A stretch of DNA of 64,000 nucleotides from Saccharofermentans sp. (GCA_024684815.1 JAIKWL010000018.1:1-64000), one strand, 5' to 3'; shown: positions 26,251-35,331, counted from the stretch's first letter. Numbers and translations are program-made. The notes: generated from the letters alone by a model not told the origin.

Positions 26251-27422
26251 GCCTTCTGACCTTCTTTATTGTTCCCCTCGATGATGTCCTTATTCCGGTG
26301 AGCAACTATTGTGGCAGCTGTAATTATCCTGGCCATTTGTTTTGACTTTTCGGTGATCATTCCTTTTTCTTTAAGAAGAGCATAGGCCTCTCCATAGTGA
26401 ATGATATCTTTATTAACGATCGTCTGGGCGATATACCAGTCTTTATTCTTCTCGAATTCATCGAGATCGAATACTTCCCCGAATCTGTCCAGTTTGCCTA
26501 AAGCATACAGAGCCGTTTTCGTGAAAACACATTTGGAACATCTGCAGTCTCTGTTTCTTCTCGTCATTATGCAGGGGTGAAGATATTTTCTGGCAGGCTC
26601 ATAATCAGAAAGGTCTATTAACTTTTCTATTCTGGGCTTATGTCCTCCTGTGGAATACAGGCTCGTGGTCTTTGTTGAAAGATAAGGGAAAAGGAAAAGA
26701 TCGGCATAAGCGCTGTCGTTTATATCAAAAGAGAATTTGGCAAATTCATAAGTCGTTGAGATAAAGTAAACGGCAAAGAGCTTTTGCAGTGCAAGAATGC
26801 ATGAAGTAAGACGGTAACTTATTACAGAGAGGTAATTCTCATCATTTAGGATCTGATGCAGATTCGTATCGATCAGCAGAAGTTTGAGTCCGGTATCTTT
26901 AACGATCCCGTTAGTGGCTTTCTCCGTAAAATAGCTGATCTTCCTCTCATCATTTCCGCCTTCGTAAGCTCCGCAGTTTGCGATTACAAGATGGGTAAGC
27001 TTAAAAGGTGATTTATTTAATACTGTCATATTCATGACGGTGTGCATGGAATCAACTCCGCCGGAATATCCGGTTGCAACTGCGCCCGCACATTCAGTCA
27101 CATCAGGTACAGCATCAGCTTCCACCTTGATAAGGTGATAATCTCTCATTTTCGATGAGCATACGGGAACCAGATACTCGTTGATCTGATACAGCAAAGA
27201 GCCTGATACCGGTGCCATGCACTTGATATCTTCCTTCCTGCGCATGGCCCTGGGCAGCAGCGCTGTCACAAAGGAATCCAGTCTGTCATCGACCAGATAT
27301 TTGGCATATTCGGAATAAGTGCCTATGCGCAGAACATATTCATTCCCGTTATCATCAACTTTGGAACAGACATAAACCCTTGAGCCGGCCTGCTCAATAT
27401 ACGGAGCACCTAATATGATCAT
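26247..27422 (-). CDS. QueC-like PP-loop ATP pyrophosphatase
   Basis: Protein of 391 residues. After a non-catalytic N-terminal region of about 115 residues comes the PP-loop GYSGGVDS (118-125), which in the adenine nucleotide alpha-hydrolase family activates a carboxylate or amide carbonyl by adenylation. A cysteine set Cys284-x8-Cys293-x-Cys295-x2-Cys298 resembles the zinc site of QueC. No other queuosine genes are near, so a role in PreQ0 synthesis is unlikely. Between PqqD-like and GT2 genes it may adenylate a peptide or sugar acid for amide or ester formation. The substrate is unknown. Confidence 0.8.
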   Translation of the reverse strand: MIILGAPYIEQAGSRVYVCSKVDDNGNEYVLRIGTYSEYAKYLVDDRLDSFVTALLPRAMRRKEDIKCMAPVSGSLLYQINEYLVPVCSSKMRDYHLIKVEADAVPDVTECAGAVATGYSGGVDSMHTVMNMTVLNKSPFKLTHLVIANCGAYEGGNDERKISYFTEKATNGIVKDTGLKLLLIDTNLHQILNDENYLSVISYRLTSCILALQKLFAVYFISTTYEFAKFSFDINDSAYADLFLFPYLSTKTTSLYSTGGHKPRIEKLIDLSDYEPARKYLHPCIMTRRNRDCRCSKCVFTKTALYALGKLDRFGEVFDLDEFEKNKDWYIAQTIVNKDIIHYGEAYALLKEKGMITEKSKQMARIITAATIVAHRNKDIIEGNNKEGQKA

Positions 27423-27838
27423 TCTTCATCGTCTTTCTTAACGGGCCAGCCTTCTTCGATATCAACATCATGGATCGGATCTGCCAGAAGAAGGTCCTGT
27501 ACTTCGGCAAACTCATCCAGTGTCAGCTCAAAGCCGTCAGCAAATGCCGCTTTGTCGAAAACAATATCCTGTTCATCACTGTCGCCGGGGATGAGGATCT
27601 CCTTATCAAGGAGCGCCTTAACAAAAGCATCCAACTTAGCATTCATATCAGCAGGGCAGCCGTCAGCTGAAGATATGGCAGCAAGGATCTTTTCAACCGG
27701 TGCGCCTTTAACGAGTTTATCAAGAACTGCAGATCCCAGTGTGCTGGTTCCATAGTACATGCCGGTTACAAAATTAATTACAACGGCCTGACCGTCGGCA
27801 ATATCAAAAAACATCTTCTCTTCGTTGATCTTATACAT
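27419..27838 (-). CDS. PqqD-family protein with long acidic C-terminal tail
   Basis: Small protein of 139 residues. Residues 1-90 fit the PqqD/RRE winged-helix fold (MFFDIADGQAVVINFVTGMYYG, then LDKLVKGAPVEKIL...LLDKEILIP), which binds leader peptides in peptide-modifying systems. Residues about 100-139 add an acidic tail with DPIHDVDIEEGWP, not part of the PqqD fold. It overlaps the PP-loop gene by 4 bases and follows the HprK-like gene by 3. No separate precursor peptide is visible, so the tail itself could be the substrate. PQQ synthesis is excluded because no other pqq gene is present. Confidence 0.82.
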   Translation of the reverse strand: MYKINEEKMFFDIADGQAVVINFVTGMYYGTSTLGSAVLDKLVKGAPVEKILAAISSADGCPADMNAKLDAFVKALLDKEILIPGDSDEQDIVFDKAAFADGFELTLDEFAEVQDLLLADPIHDVDIEEGWPVKKDDEE

Positions 27839-27841
27839 AAG

Positions 27842-28837
27842 TCAAATCTCCTCGGCTATAAAATTCCTTAGACATTGTACATTCTTTTGAAGATCTTTGC
27901 ACAATTTTATCTCAAAAACGGGAATGTCCATCAGGCGCTGAGACATCATGCGGTATGGCTCGGGATCTCTGAACACACCAAGCTGCGAAGCCGTGGAATC
28001 GATGATCTTGACAAGGACACTTCCCCTTGAAGCCGGTCCGATCGACGGGAATTCATCATCTGTAAGATTAGGATAGACGATCGCAGATACAGGGAGTGAA
28101 TCCCTGAACTCATAGCTCGAGGCATCCATCATAAGCTTGTCATTGTGCGATCTGTCTATGCGGATGACCGGCAGACCGGGCTTTAATAAAGCCTCCATAT
28201 CCTGATTAAGGCTGACTGTCCTGTAAAGCGGCATCGCTCTAAGAGGTCCTTCCTGATTGACAAGAATATAGTCGTCAGATACAAAATCCATGCCGTCTAA
28301 AAGACATGATACGGCAAGAGTCGACTTGCCTCCGCCGCCTCTTGCAGAGAGCATAATGCCTTTGCCTCCACAACCGACGCATGCACTGTGCAGGAGCAGC
28401 ATTCCGTTCTGTCTGGCCCACTGCCCGAAGATCACTACCATGGCATGTCCGTACAATATCGATTCGGAACCGCTGTCCGGATGTCTGCAGTAGTAGAAGA
28501 TATTTCTTTGATAATCGATACCTGTCACTTCGTAGTCCGGCGTGATCCTGAGATAACCCGTATCATCACGGCTCCTCCAGACAGCATCGACATTCTCGGT
28601 GCCTTTGGGAAGATAGTCATTTACATCGTCGGTCCAGAAATAGAAGACAGCGTCAGGCATCTTATCTTCTGTTATGATTCCCGTGAAAAAAGGCTTAACG
28701 GTATTTGCATGTTCTTCAGAGACGAAGCGCTGCTCGATAACATGTCCGGCAACCTCTATCCGGAATGATGTAAATCCGCCCTCTGCTTTTGAGAGGATCT
28801 TCTGATCGAGATTCAGAAAAAAATTACTCAGCGCCAT
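27842..28837 (-). CDS. HprK-like serine kinase domain protein
   Basis: Protein of 331 residues related to the catalytic domain of HPr kinase/phosphorylase. The P-loop is ARGGGGKST (165-173), preceded by the His of LLHSACVG (about 150) and followed by the metal-binding SDDYIL (187-192). The N-terminal 140 residues are unlike true HprK. Relatives sit in lasso peptide loci such as paeninodin, where the kinase phosphorylates a serine of the peptide, and with PqqD proteins in other loci. The target here is not known; the adjacent PqqD-like protein is the natural candidate for a partner. Confidence 0.8.
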   Translation of the reverse strand: MALSNFFLNLDQKILSKAEGGFTSFRIEVAGHVIEQRFVSEEHANTVKPFFTGIITEDKMPDAVFYFWTDDVNDYLPKGTENVDAVWRSRDDTGYLRITPDYEVTGIDYQRNIFYYCRHPDSGSESILYGHAMVVIFGQWARQNGMLLLHSACVGCGGKGIMLSARGGGGKSTLAVSCLLDGMDFVSDDYILVNQEGPLRAMPLYRTVSLNQDMEALLKPGLPVIRIDRSHNDKLMMDASSYEFRDSLPVSAIVYPNLTDDEFPSIGPASRGSVLVKIIDSTASQLGVFRDPEPYRMMSQRLMDIPVFEIKLCKDLQKNVQCLRNFIAEEI

Positions 28838-29927
28838 TATCTTTCTTTCCTTCGCTCCCTGATGAACGTGATCTGTTTTTTGCGCGCCTTAAAAGATCCG
28901 GCACGGAACGGATATTCCTTGTATCAGCAACATATCTTCTGAAAGATACCCGTTCTTCTTCTGATCTGTAACAGGTATTTATGAGCTGATACTCATTTCT
29001 GACCGAGGCGTGGTCCCGATATCTTATCAGCTTATCAAGATAAGTACCATACCTGCCGTCATCGGAAACTATATCAAGATCAGATCCGGTATATGAATCA
29101 GTGTAAGGCAAAAGGACCGACATCTGAAATCTGAGGTGACAACTGACACCTGCACTCTGTGCACAAGATGCCAGTTTATCAAGGTCCAAAGTCCTGCCCT
29201 TAAGCATCTGAATAACGCTCACTAACCTGTAATCCCTGTCCATCTTATTTTCGCTTAACATCCAGTGTGCATAGGGAATACAAAGGCATTGTATCAGCTG
29301 ATCTTCAAAGGAAGGCACCCTGACCTGATGAGACCGGTATTCCGTTACAGCCGAGGAGTTCCAGTAAGACTCCTCTTCGAAAAGTCTCCTGTCGTGTACC
29401 CCTTTATGAAGATCGATCATGGTTATGCCACTGATCGTGCGGTCACCAAAATCGCTCTTATCCGCCGATAAGGCAGCATCCCTTATAAGCTCCGCAGCTT
29501 TGTCGTAATCTTTTGAATGAACCGTAATATCGTAACTGTTAAGAAAACGCGGTACATCGGGAACAAAAGCGATCCTCATCGCGGCATTGCCCGTAAACAT
29601 CACTTCTATCCCGTTATCTTTAAGTAATCCTATCTGCTTATTAAGCCACGGTGTGACTGAAGTGTTCTTCACCTGTTCATATCTGTGTATGCCCCGGATC
29701 CTCGCTGTCATATCAGCAGGAAAGAAATCCCAGCCCTTTTGGAATCCGAGGATTCCCAGCATCAGCATATAGATATAATTTCCCGAATCGATATCAAGAT
29801 CTTTGGTAAGATATTCCGCCGTATCTTTCGACAGGTCATTGGCAAAAGCTTCAAACAGGGCTGTATCTGTCCCTGTGAACATGGATCTGATAAGATCTGA
29901 TTCAAGCTCATTTAATCTCGTGGTCAT
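28824..29927 (-). CDS. Nucleotidyltransferase-like protein, catalytic site degenerate
   Basis: Protein of 367 residues related to the NTP_transf_5 family. The family core appears as VMFTGNAAMRIAFVPDVPRFLNSYDITV (about 109-136), but the usual Asp pair (DxD after Arg) reads SYD and the KG is TGN, so metal binding is doubtful. The last 25 residues are rich in Arg, Lys and Ser. It overlaps the HprK-like gene by 14 bases and the intact paralogue by 20. It may be a pseudoenzyme partner of the next protein. Confidence 0.65.
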   Translation of the reverse strand: MTTRLNELESDLIRSMFTGTDTALFEAFANDLSKDTAEYLTKDLDIDSGNYIYMLMLGILGFQKGWDFFPADMTARIRGIHRYEQVKNTSVTPWLNKQIGLLKDNGIEVMFTGNAAMRIAFVPDVPRFLNSYDITVHSKDYDKAAELIRDAALSADKSDFGDRTISGITMIDLHKGVHDRRLFEEESYWNSSAVTEYRSHQVRVPSFEDQLIQCLCIPYAHWMLSENKMDRDYRLVSVIQMLKGRTLDLDKLASCAQSAGVSCHLRFQMSVLLPYTDSYTGSDLDIVSDDGRYGTYLDKLIRYRDHASVRNEYQLINTCYRSEEERVSFRRYVADTRNIRSVPDLLRRAKNRSRSSGSEGKKDNGAE

Positions 29928-31107
29928 ACTCTTTGATCATGCTCTCAAGGCCAAGGCGTTCCATCTCGGATCTGTACCCTTCCACCTTGGAATTCGGATC
30001 GGCTAAGGACACATCCACAAATCTCTTAACATGCTTCCTGTCAGTAAATAACCTGTATATGGGTCTCCATATCCAGAAAACGGGAAGAAGGAAAGGAGCT
30101 TTATCGAGCACCGGGAAGATCTTTTTCATGCTTCCGAGCGGAAGGAATATCCTTCTTAAGACATATCCTGTCTTCTTACCGAAAGAGATCTTTTTCTCTC
30201 CCTCCTGTTCCTTAAACATGTTAAAAGTATATTTCCGGTTCTCACTGGTCTCGTCGGAAACAACAAGACTCATGTCCAGCAATCTTTCGGATCCTTCGGA
30301 GAGATCTTTTCCTCCGAACCATTCATCCAGAGCTGAACATACGGCTTCATAAAACTTTTCAAGACGTACTTCTTTAAGGCACTTATCCAGATAAGCTTTA
30401 TCGATAGAATCCTCATTCCTCAAAATACAGATATCTATAATGTTTCTTATACTGACCGTTCCGCTGATATAGTGCTTTGCCAAATGCATCAAAGAATAGA
30501 ACAGGTGCTCTGTTATATTCATATCAACACGGCATCCGGAAGTCCTGTTCTTCATGACATTGTCCCTGAATCCGTTAAAGAAAGATACCATGCCGTATCT
30601 GGGATCGGTGATCGACTTATGAAGCTCGACATTGAGTTTATCTTTTTTGTCCCAGACAAATTCATGATAAGTCTCTTCTATAAACTCGAATCCGAGTTGT
30701 TCCATGACAGGCTTAATAAGGTCATATTGACCGCGCTCTATATATATGTCCGCGTCACCCATCTGCCTGAATTCAGTCCTGGGATAGAGATACTTGATAT
30801 AACTCCCTTTAAGCGGAAGATAGACTATATTTTTGTCTTCAAAACTTTTGAATATCTTATTGATCCAACTGGTCTGGCATCGGTCGGTATTTATCCCGCG
30901 CAAAGCTTCAACCTGGAACATGCGCATATACTCTGCGGGAACTGCGATATTGTTATCCTTGATCGCCTGATATACAACATTCACGATACGCTGACGGTAA
31001 CAGGCAACATATATATAATTCCAGTCCAGCCCTTCGTCCGGAACATATTGTTCGGACAAAAGACCTGCTTTTATCAGCTTAAGAATTGCCAGCCTGTTCT
31101 TGTTCAT
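29908..31107 (-). CDS. NTP_transf_5-family nucleotidyltransferase
   Basis: Protein of 399 residues of the uncharacterised nucleotidyltransferase family PF14907. The motif YLPLKGSYIKYLYP...RQMGDADIYI has the expected KG and the DxD metal ligands. I start at the ATG at 31107 because MNKNRLAILKLIKAG is where relatives begin and because an extended -10 element covers the longest possible start at 31194. Members occur with HprK-like kinases in lasso peptide clusters, where their reaction is not settled. First gene of the 31-19 kb operon. Confidence 0.78.
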   Translation of the reverse strand: MNKNRLAILKLIKAGLLSEQYVPDEGLDWNYIYVACYRQRIVNVVYQAIKDNNIAVPAEYMRMFQVEALRGINTDRCQTSWINKIFKSFEDKNIVYLPLKGSYIKYLYPRTEFRQMGDADIYIERGQYDLIKPVMEQLGFEFIEETYHEFVWDKKDKLNVELHKSITDPRYGMVSFFNGFRDNVMKNRTSGCRVDMNITEHLFYSLMHLAKHYISGTVSIRNIIDICILRNEDSIDKAYLDKCLKEVRLEKFYEAVCSALDEWFGGKDLSEGSERLLDMSLVVSDETSENRKYTFNMFKEQEGEKKISFGKKTGYVLRRIFLPLGSMKKIFPVLDKAPFLLPVFWIWRPIYRLFTDRKHVKRFVDVSLADPNSKVEGYRSEMERLGLESMIKEYDHEIK

Positions 31108-31192
31108 ATTGTTCTCTGCCGTTACCTCATAATATGCACCGGGCATGCTGCAGTCTTTAAACAGATGCACGTGCTTCATAAAACCCGCACGC

Positions 31193-31201
31193 ATTATAAC
31201 A
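31193..31201 (-). promoter_or_regulatory. Extended -10 promoter of the PqqD/glycan operon
   Basis: On the minus strand TG-T-TATAAT at 31201-31193 is a consensus extended -10; no good -35 is present, which such promoters do not need. Start of transcription near 31186 leaves a leader of about 80 bases before the ATG at 31107. Confidence 0.6.
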
Positions 31202-31247
31202 TGGCTTAAGCCCTGTTGAGTAATCGGTCATGCTGTTTTCCGGCAAC

Positions 31248-33548
31248 TTATCCGGCAATATACTCTCTTGCTGCTTTTTTGAAATTCTTCAGACCGTCAG
31301 TTTCCTTATACACTTCAAAGAGCTTTTTATACGGTGTATATCTCACGGCAGAGATAAATTCCATGATATCCAGGTCTTTTTCTTCACAGTCTCTTTTGAG
31401 TGCATCGAAAAGCGCCTTTTCGCCTGCTATCCTTCCGCATGTCCATGAAGGTCCGCATTTCAGTTCTTCTGAACCGTCATCGATAACAAAGCTTCCTGCA
31501 GGGATCAGGTCCTCTGCTCCTTTTATGCTTAAGAAAAGATCATATCTTCCTTCTTCGATCAGGAACTTATCATATTCCTCATCAAAGTACTTTAGTTCCT
31601 CCTGATCAAACCGGATGCTGACTTCCAAAGATCTTCCGGCCTTTACCGAAGGCTTGGCAAATCCTGCGAGTGATATATTTGCTCTTGGCATCACGGGCTT
31701 TGTCTTCGAGACATATAACTGTACGACAGCTTTTCCGTCAAACTTACCTGAATTTATAAGATCGAACCTGACGCTTATCTGTCCTGCCCGCTTATTCGCC
31801 CTGATATTCTTTATGCTGAATCTTGTGTAGGAAAGTCCGTATCCGAATGGATAGAGAGGCTTTATCCCCCGCTTTATATAACCCCTGTAACCGGTATATA
31901 TGCCCTCACCATATATGCATGTATAGCTGTCGGGATAGCAAAGATAAGCCGGAGTATCCCTGTAAGACACCGGGAATGTGCAGGGAAGCGCACCTGAAGG
32001 ATTGACCCTTCCCGTAAGAATGTCTGCCATAGCTTTTCCACCCATCATGCCGGGATAGAATACGCAGAATATCGAATCTGCAATGTTTTCCAAACCTTCC
32101 AGTTCAACGGGACCCGGAACATTAAGTATCAGGCATATCCGTCCTTTGCCCCTCTCTTTGGAGAGTTTTCTTATAAATGACACTGTCTTTCTGTTCATCT
32201 TTAAGTCCGGTCTGTCCGAGCCTTCACAGGATCCGACATTCTCGATGATCACTGCGGTCGCACCTTTGCGGAATGCTTCATAGTCATTTGTCAGGACATG
32301 GTCCGCGCCGAGAATATCCTTAAGCTCTGATGAAAGGACTGTCGTCCGGTCCGTAAAGACCTGAGCGCTTCCGGTGCCGTAATCTCTGAACCGTTCAGGG
32401 AACTTATCAAAAAATACGGCTTTTGAAGTCTTCTTAAGAGGGAGCGAACCGTTATTCTTAAGCATGACGATCCCTTCTTTTGCCGCCTTATATGCGGCTT
32501 TATCCCCGGCCTTTTTATATTTTGCTGAAGTAAGACCATCAGGAGTCTTTACGTCTTTGAATCTTATGATCAGTTCAAGGACCCTTAAAGCAGCTTCATC
32601 AAGATCTTCAATGGATAATCTTCCGTCTTCTGCTGCCTTTACGATATCGGAAGGATCCCAGGGACCCGGCATAAAGAGATCCTGCCCGCTTGCGGCAGAA
32701 TCACCTGTCCTGCCCGTGCAGGCGCCCCAATCGGTTACCGTAACGCCTTTAAAACCCCATTCCCTGCGAAGGACGTCTTTTAACAGCCAGGGATCTGAAC
32801 AGCACGGGACACCGTTGATCGAAGGATAAGATGTCATAAGTGTTGAAGTGACTTTGCTGCACGCTTCAAATGCCGGAAAATATAATTCTCTTAACGCACG
32901 CATCCTGATAAGTTCATTTATCAGGCCTCTGTTTATCTCAAGGTTGTTGCATGCAAAATGCTTAACGTCAGAAGCAACACCGGTGCTCTCGACTCCCCTG
33001 CACATCTCGGGCGCAAGTTTCTTAGCAAGGAAAGGATCTTCCGAGTATGCTTCAAAGAAACGTCCGTTAAGAGGCTCTCTTAACAGGTTCACGTTTGGAG
33101 TCCCGAGGAGCACTCCTACCTTATAGACCAGCGCCTCCATTCCGAGTGCTTTTCCGGTCTCAAAGACAGTTTCCGGATCCCATGAGGATGCAAGAAGGAT
33201 TCCGGGAGGGTAACATCCGGGAGCTTCATCGATCCCGCCGCGGTATTCCGTAAGACGTTCGTCAATAGCATCCCTTAATTCCTTCCCGCGTTTTGTAAGC
33301 TTATCCGTGTCATAGAAAAAACGGATCACATTATCTCGCTCTGTTGCATTGTAATCTCCCGAAATATCAGTAAACAGGTGACCTAGCAGGTGCTCAAAGT
33401 TGATGCCTGTACCGCCGTCCTGCATGTTGAGTTCGGGAATATAACCTGCAGAGGTATCAAACCCTCCGATCGAAAATGGCGTCGTACCGCAAAGAAGTCT
33501 TGCCTTGTCGGCAACAGTCATTTTGTTTAAGAATTTAATAAGGTTCAT
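31248..33548 (-). CDS. Glycoside hydrolase family 3 (beta-glucosidase-like)
   Basis: Enzyme of 766 residues without a signal peptide, so cytoplasmic. The N-terminal barrel has KHFACNN (about 208-214) and the nucleophile Asp in GVTVTDWGA (about 287); the alpha/beta sandwich and the C-terminal fibronectin-III-like domain (YVSKTKPVMPRANISLAGFAK) follow. It would remove beta-linked sugars from oligosaccharides that are taken up or turned over. It is separated from the operon at 31.2 kb by the promoter there. Substrate linkage cannot be read from sequence. Confidence 0.92.
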   Translation of the reverse strand: MNLIKFLNKMTVADKARLLCGTTPFSIGGFDTSAGYIPELNMQDGGTGINFEHLLGHLFTDISGDYNATERDNVIRFFYDTDKLTKRGKELRDAIDERLTEYRGGIDEAPGCYPPGILLASSWDPETVFETGKALGMEALVYKVGVLLGTPNVNLLREPLNGRFFEAYSEDPFLAKKLAPEMCRGVESTGVASDVKHFACNNLEINRGLINELIRMRALRELYFPAFEACSKVTSTLMTSYPSINGVPCCSDPWLLKDVLRREWGFKGVTVTDWGACTGRTGDSAASGQDLFMPGPWDPSDIVKAAEDGRLSIEDLDEAALRVLELIIRFKDVKTPDGLTSAKYKKAGDKAAYKAAKEGIVMLKNNGSLPLKKTSKAVFFDKFPERFRDYGTGSAQVFTDRTTVLSSELKDILGADHVLTNDYEAFRKGATAVIIENVGSCEGSDRPDLKMNRKTVSFIRKLSKERGKGRICLILNVPGPVELEGLENIADSIFCVFYPGMMGGKAMADILTGRVNPSGALPCTFPVSYRDTPAYLCYPDSYTCIYGEGIYTGYRGYIKRGIKPLYPFGYGLSYTRFSIKNIRANKRAGQISVRFDLINSGKFDGKAVVQLYVSKTKPVMPRANISLAGFAKPSVKAGRSLEVSIRFDQEELKYFDEEYDKFLIEEGRYDLFLSIKGAEDLIPAGSFVIDDGSEELKCGPSWTCGRIAGEKALFDALKRDCEEKDLDIMEFISAVRYTPYKKLFEVYKETDGLKNFKKAAREYIAG

Positions 33549-33570
33549 AGCTTTATCCGATACAAGGTAA

Positions 33571-34095
33571 TCAGCCTTGTGTAAGTTCAGCTAATATCTT
33601 CTCACCTGTGTTCATGATCTTATCATCTAACACACAAAAGATGATATCTATCTCATAATCCGTCTCGGAGCTGATAAAATCCCTGCATGCCGAGATTGCT
33701 CTTTCCCATGCCTGCTCAAGCGGATATCCGTATATGCCTGCGGAAATCAAAGGGAAGCCTATCGAATGAAGGTCATTTTCCTTTGCAAGTTCAAGTGAAC
33801 TTTGGTAGGCGCTGTAAAGAAGTCCGGCTTCGTTTTCCCTGCCGCCGTGCCATACAGGTCCGACTGCGTGGATCACATTTTTTGCGGGAAGATTAAAACC
33901 CGGCGTTATCACTGCAGAACCGGTGTTGCAGTGTCCGATCTTCATGCAGGCGGCAGTCATTTTCGCTATTCCGGCGCCCCGGAATATATAGCCGCAAACT
34001 CCGCCGCCCATCATGAGAGCTGAATTGGCTGCATTAACGACTGCATCAGCAGCAAGTTCGGTGATACTTAACTTGCGGATCTTAATGTCACTCAC
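33571..34095 (-). CDS. Macrodomain protein (ADP-ribose hydrolase-like)
   Basis: Protein of 174 residues. ADAVVNAANSALMMGGGVCGYIFRGAG is the signature of MacroD-type domains that remove O-acetyl-ADP-ribose or ADP-ribose from proteins, and FPLISAGIYGYPLEQA is the second substrate loop. I start at the GTG at 34095 because AAAGGAG lies 9 bases upstream; a TTG two codons earlier is only 3 bases from it. It is 22 bases upstream of the GH3 gene and may share a transcript. Confidence 0.92.
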   Translation of the reverse strand: MSDIKIRKLSITELAADAVVNAANSALMMGGGVCGYIFRGAGIAKMTAACMKIGHCNTGSAVITPGFNLPAKNVIHAVGPVWHGGRENEAGLLYSAYQSSLELAKENDLHSIGFPLISAGIYGYPLEQAWERAISACRDFISSETDYEIDIIFCVLDDKIMNTGEKILAELTQG

Positions 34096-34143
34096 AGTCA
34101 AATGCTCCTTTCAAGGATGCCGCTGATCCCCGGCGGTCAGATC

Positions 34144-35331
34144 CTATGCCCAGATATATTCGTATTCGATCCAATAACTTATCTCATCATCATCAGAGTA
34201 ATATGTCTCCCTGATCATATGCCCGTCTTTATCGTATTCGAAAGCAGTATGGGATGTTATCTCCCCTTCTTCGCCGTATTCCTTGTGGTCGGTTATTTTC
34301 CCGTTAGTATCGTATTCGTTTATCTCACCGGATATCATGTTGTCTTCGGCATCGTACCTGATATCCTTTATCACCTGATCTTCCGGATCAGATTCAAACT
34401 CCTGTTTGTAAAGGATCTCGCCTTCTTCGGGGTCGTAATATGTCGCATTCAGTTTAGTACCGCCGGAACTCTTTACGGCCTCTTCCTTGAACGTGATATT
34501 TCCGTCAGCATCATAACCTGTGCTGACCGCTCTTTCTCCTGTGGCACCATAATCGTATTCGATCTTCTTTTCGACTGTTCCGTTATCTCTAAATACAGTC
34601 TGTTTTGTCATATTGCCCTGAGCGTCATATTCATATTCAGTCCGGCTGCTTATGCTGCCGTCAGCAAGATATTCGACATGCTTGATGAGATTATCCTGAT
34701 CATCAAACTTGTTCTCATCCCGGCTTACAAGATTGCCCTCACCGTCAAAGGCAGTGGTCCTTACAAGATCACCTATGCCCTCGCTTTCATATTCATACCA
34801 TCCCAGGATATTGCCGTCCTCATCAAAGAACGTGTCTTTTTCTGTCATTCCGGTCTCATCGAATTCATATTCATCCCAGGCAAAGACTTCATCGTAATTC
34901 CTGTAGACAGTCCTTTTCATGATAAGACCGTGAGAATCATATTCATCCACCGTGCTCGATATCACGTCACCGTCTTCATCATATCCGTATTCTTTGATCC
35001 TGCATCCGTAACGGTCATATATATATTCAAACCCGGCGGTAACATCTCCGTCATCATCGTATTCAGTCCGTCTCAGGATCAGGCCCTGATCATCATATTC
35101 CTCTTCTGCCGTGACATAAAAGGATTCCTCATCGTAATACTTCGTTTCTGTCACATGCTTAAGTCTGCTTGTAATTTCCTCTTCTGTCGTGGCTGTCACT
35201 TCCCCTTCATTCTTCTCAACGGGCAATGATTCTCTTGCCGTTGAAGAGATCTTGACAGGCAGCTGACATCCCAATAACTGACAGGATATTCCGAATACTA
35301 ATACAACTGATAAAACTCCTTTTGCCTTCAT
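34144..35331 (-). CDS. Lipoprotein of YD/MORN-like repeats
   Basis: Secreted lipoprotein of 395 residues. The signal ends LLGC with Cys22. From about residue 60 to the end the protein is built of some fourteen repeats of roughly 21 residues of the type EYDxxGxxxxxTxYxDDGxV, resembling YD/RHS or MORN-2 repeats, very rich in Asp, Glu and Tyr. Such repeats form beta-sheets on the cell surface, often in contact with carbohydrate. Function is unknown. A 375-residue frame on the opposite strand is a by-product of this biased sequence. Confidence 0.85.
   Translation of the reverse strand: MKAKGVLSVVLVFGISCQLLGCQLPVKISSTARESLPVEKNEGEVTATTEEEITSRLKHVTETKYYDEESFYVTAEEEYDDQGLILRRTEYDDDGDVTAGFEYIYDRYGCRIKEYGYDEDGDVISSTVDEYDSHGLIMKRTVYRNYDEVFAWDEYEFDETGMTEKDTFFDEDGNILGWYEYESEGIGDLVRTTAFDGEGNLVSRDENKFDDQDNLIKHVEYLADGSISSRTEYEYDAQGNMTKQTVFRDNGTVEKKIEYDYGATGERAVSTGYDADGNITFKEEAVKSSGGTKLNATYYDPEEGEILYKQEFESDPEDQVIKDIRYDAEDNMISGEINEYDTNGKITDHKEYGEEGEITSHTAFEYDKDGHMIRETYYSDDDEISYWIEYEYIWA

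Noticed and set aside
27419..27838. PQQ biosynthesis
   Set aside because: Only a PqqD-like fold is present; pqqA, B, C and E are absent.
20220..31107. A complete lasso peptide cluster
   Set aside because: No transglutaminase-like B2 protease, no typical asparagine-synthetase cyclase and no precursor peptide were found, although kinase, nucleotidyltransferase, PqqD and exporter types match.
30472..31209. A 245-codon plus-strand frame over the nucleotidyltransferase
   Set aside because: Antisense to a gene with clear catalytic motifs, and it runs through that gene's promoter.
34102..35229. A 375-codon open frame on the plus strand
   Set aside because: It is the exact antisense of the repeat lipoprotein; the acidic, Tyr-rich repeats remove stop codons on the other strand, giving a hydrophobic product with no start signal.
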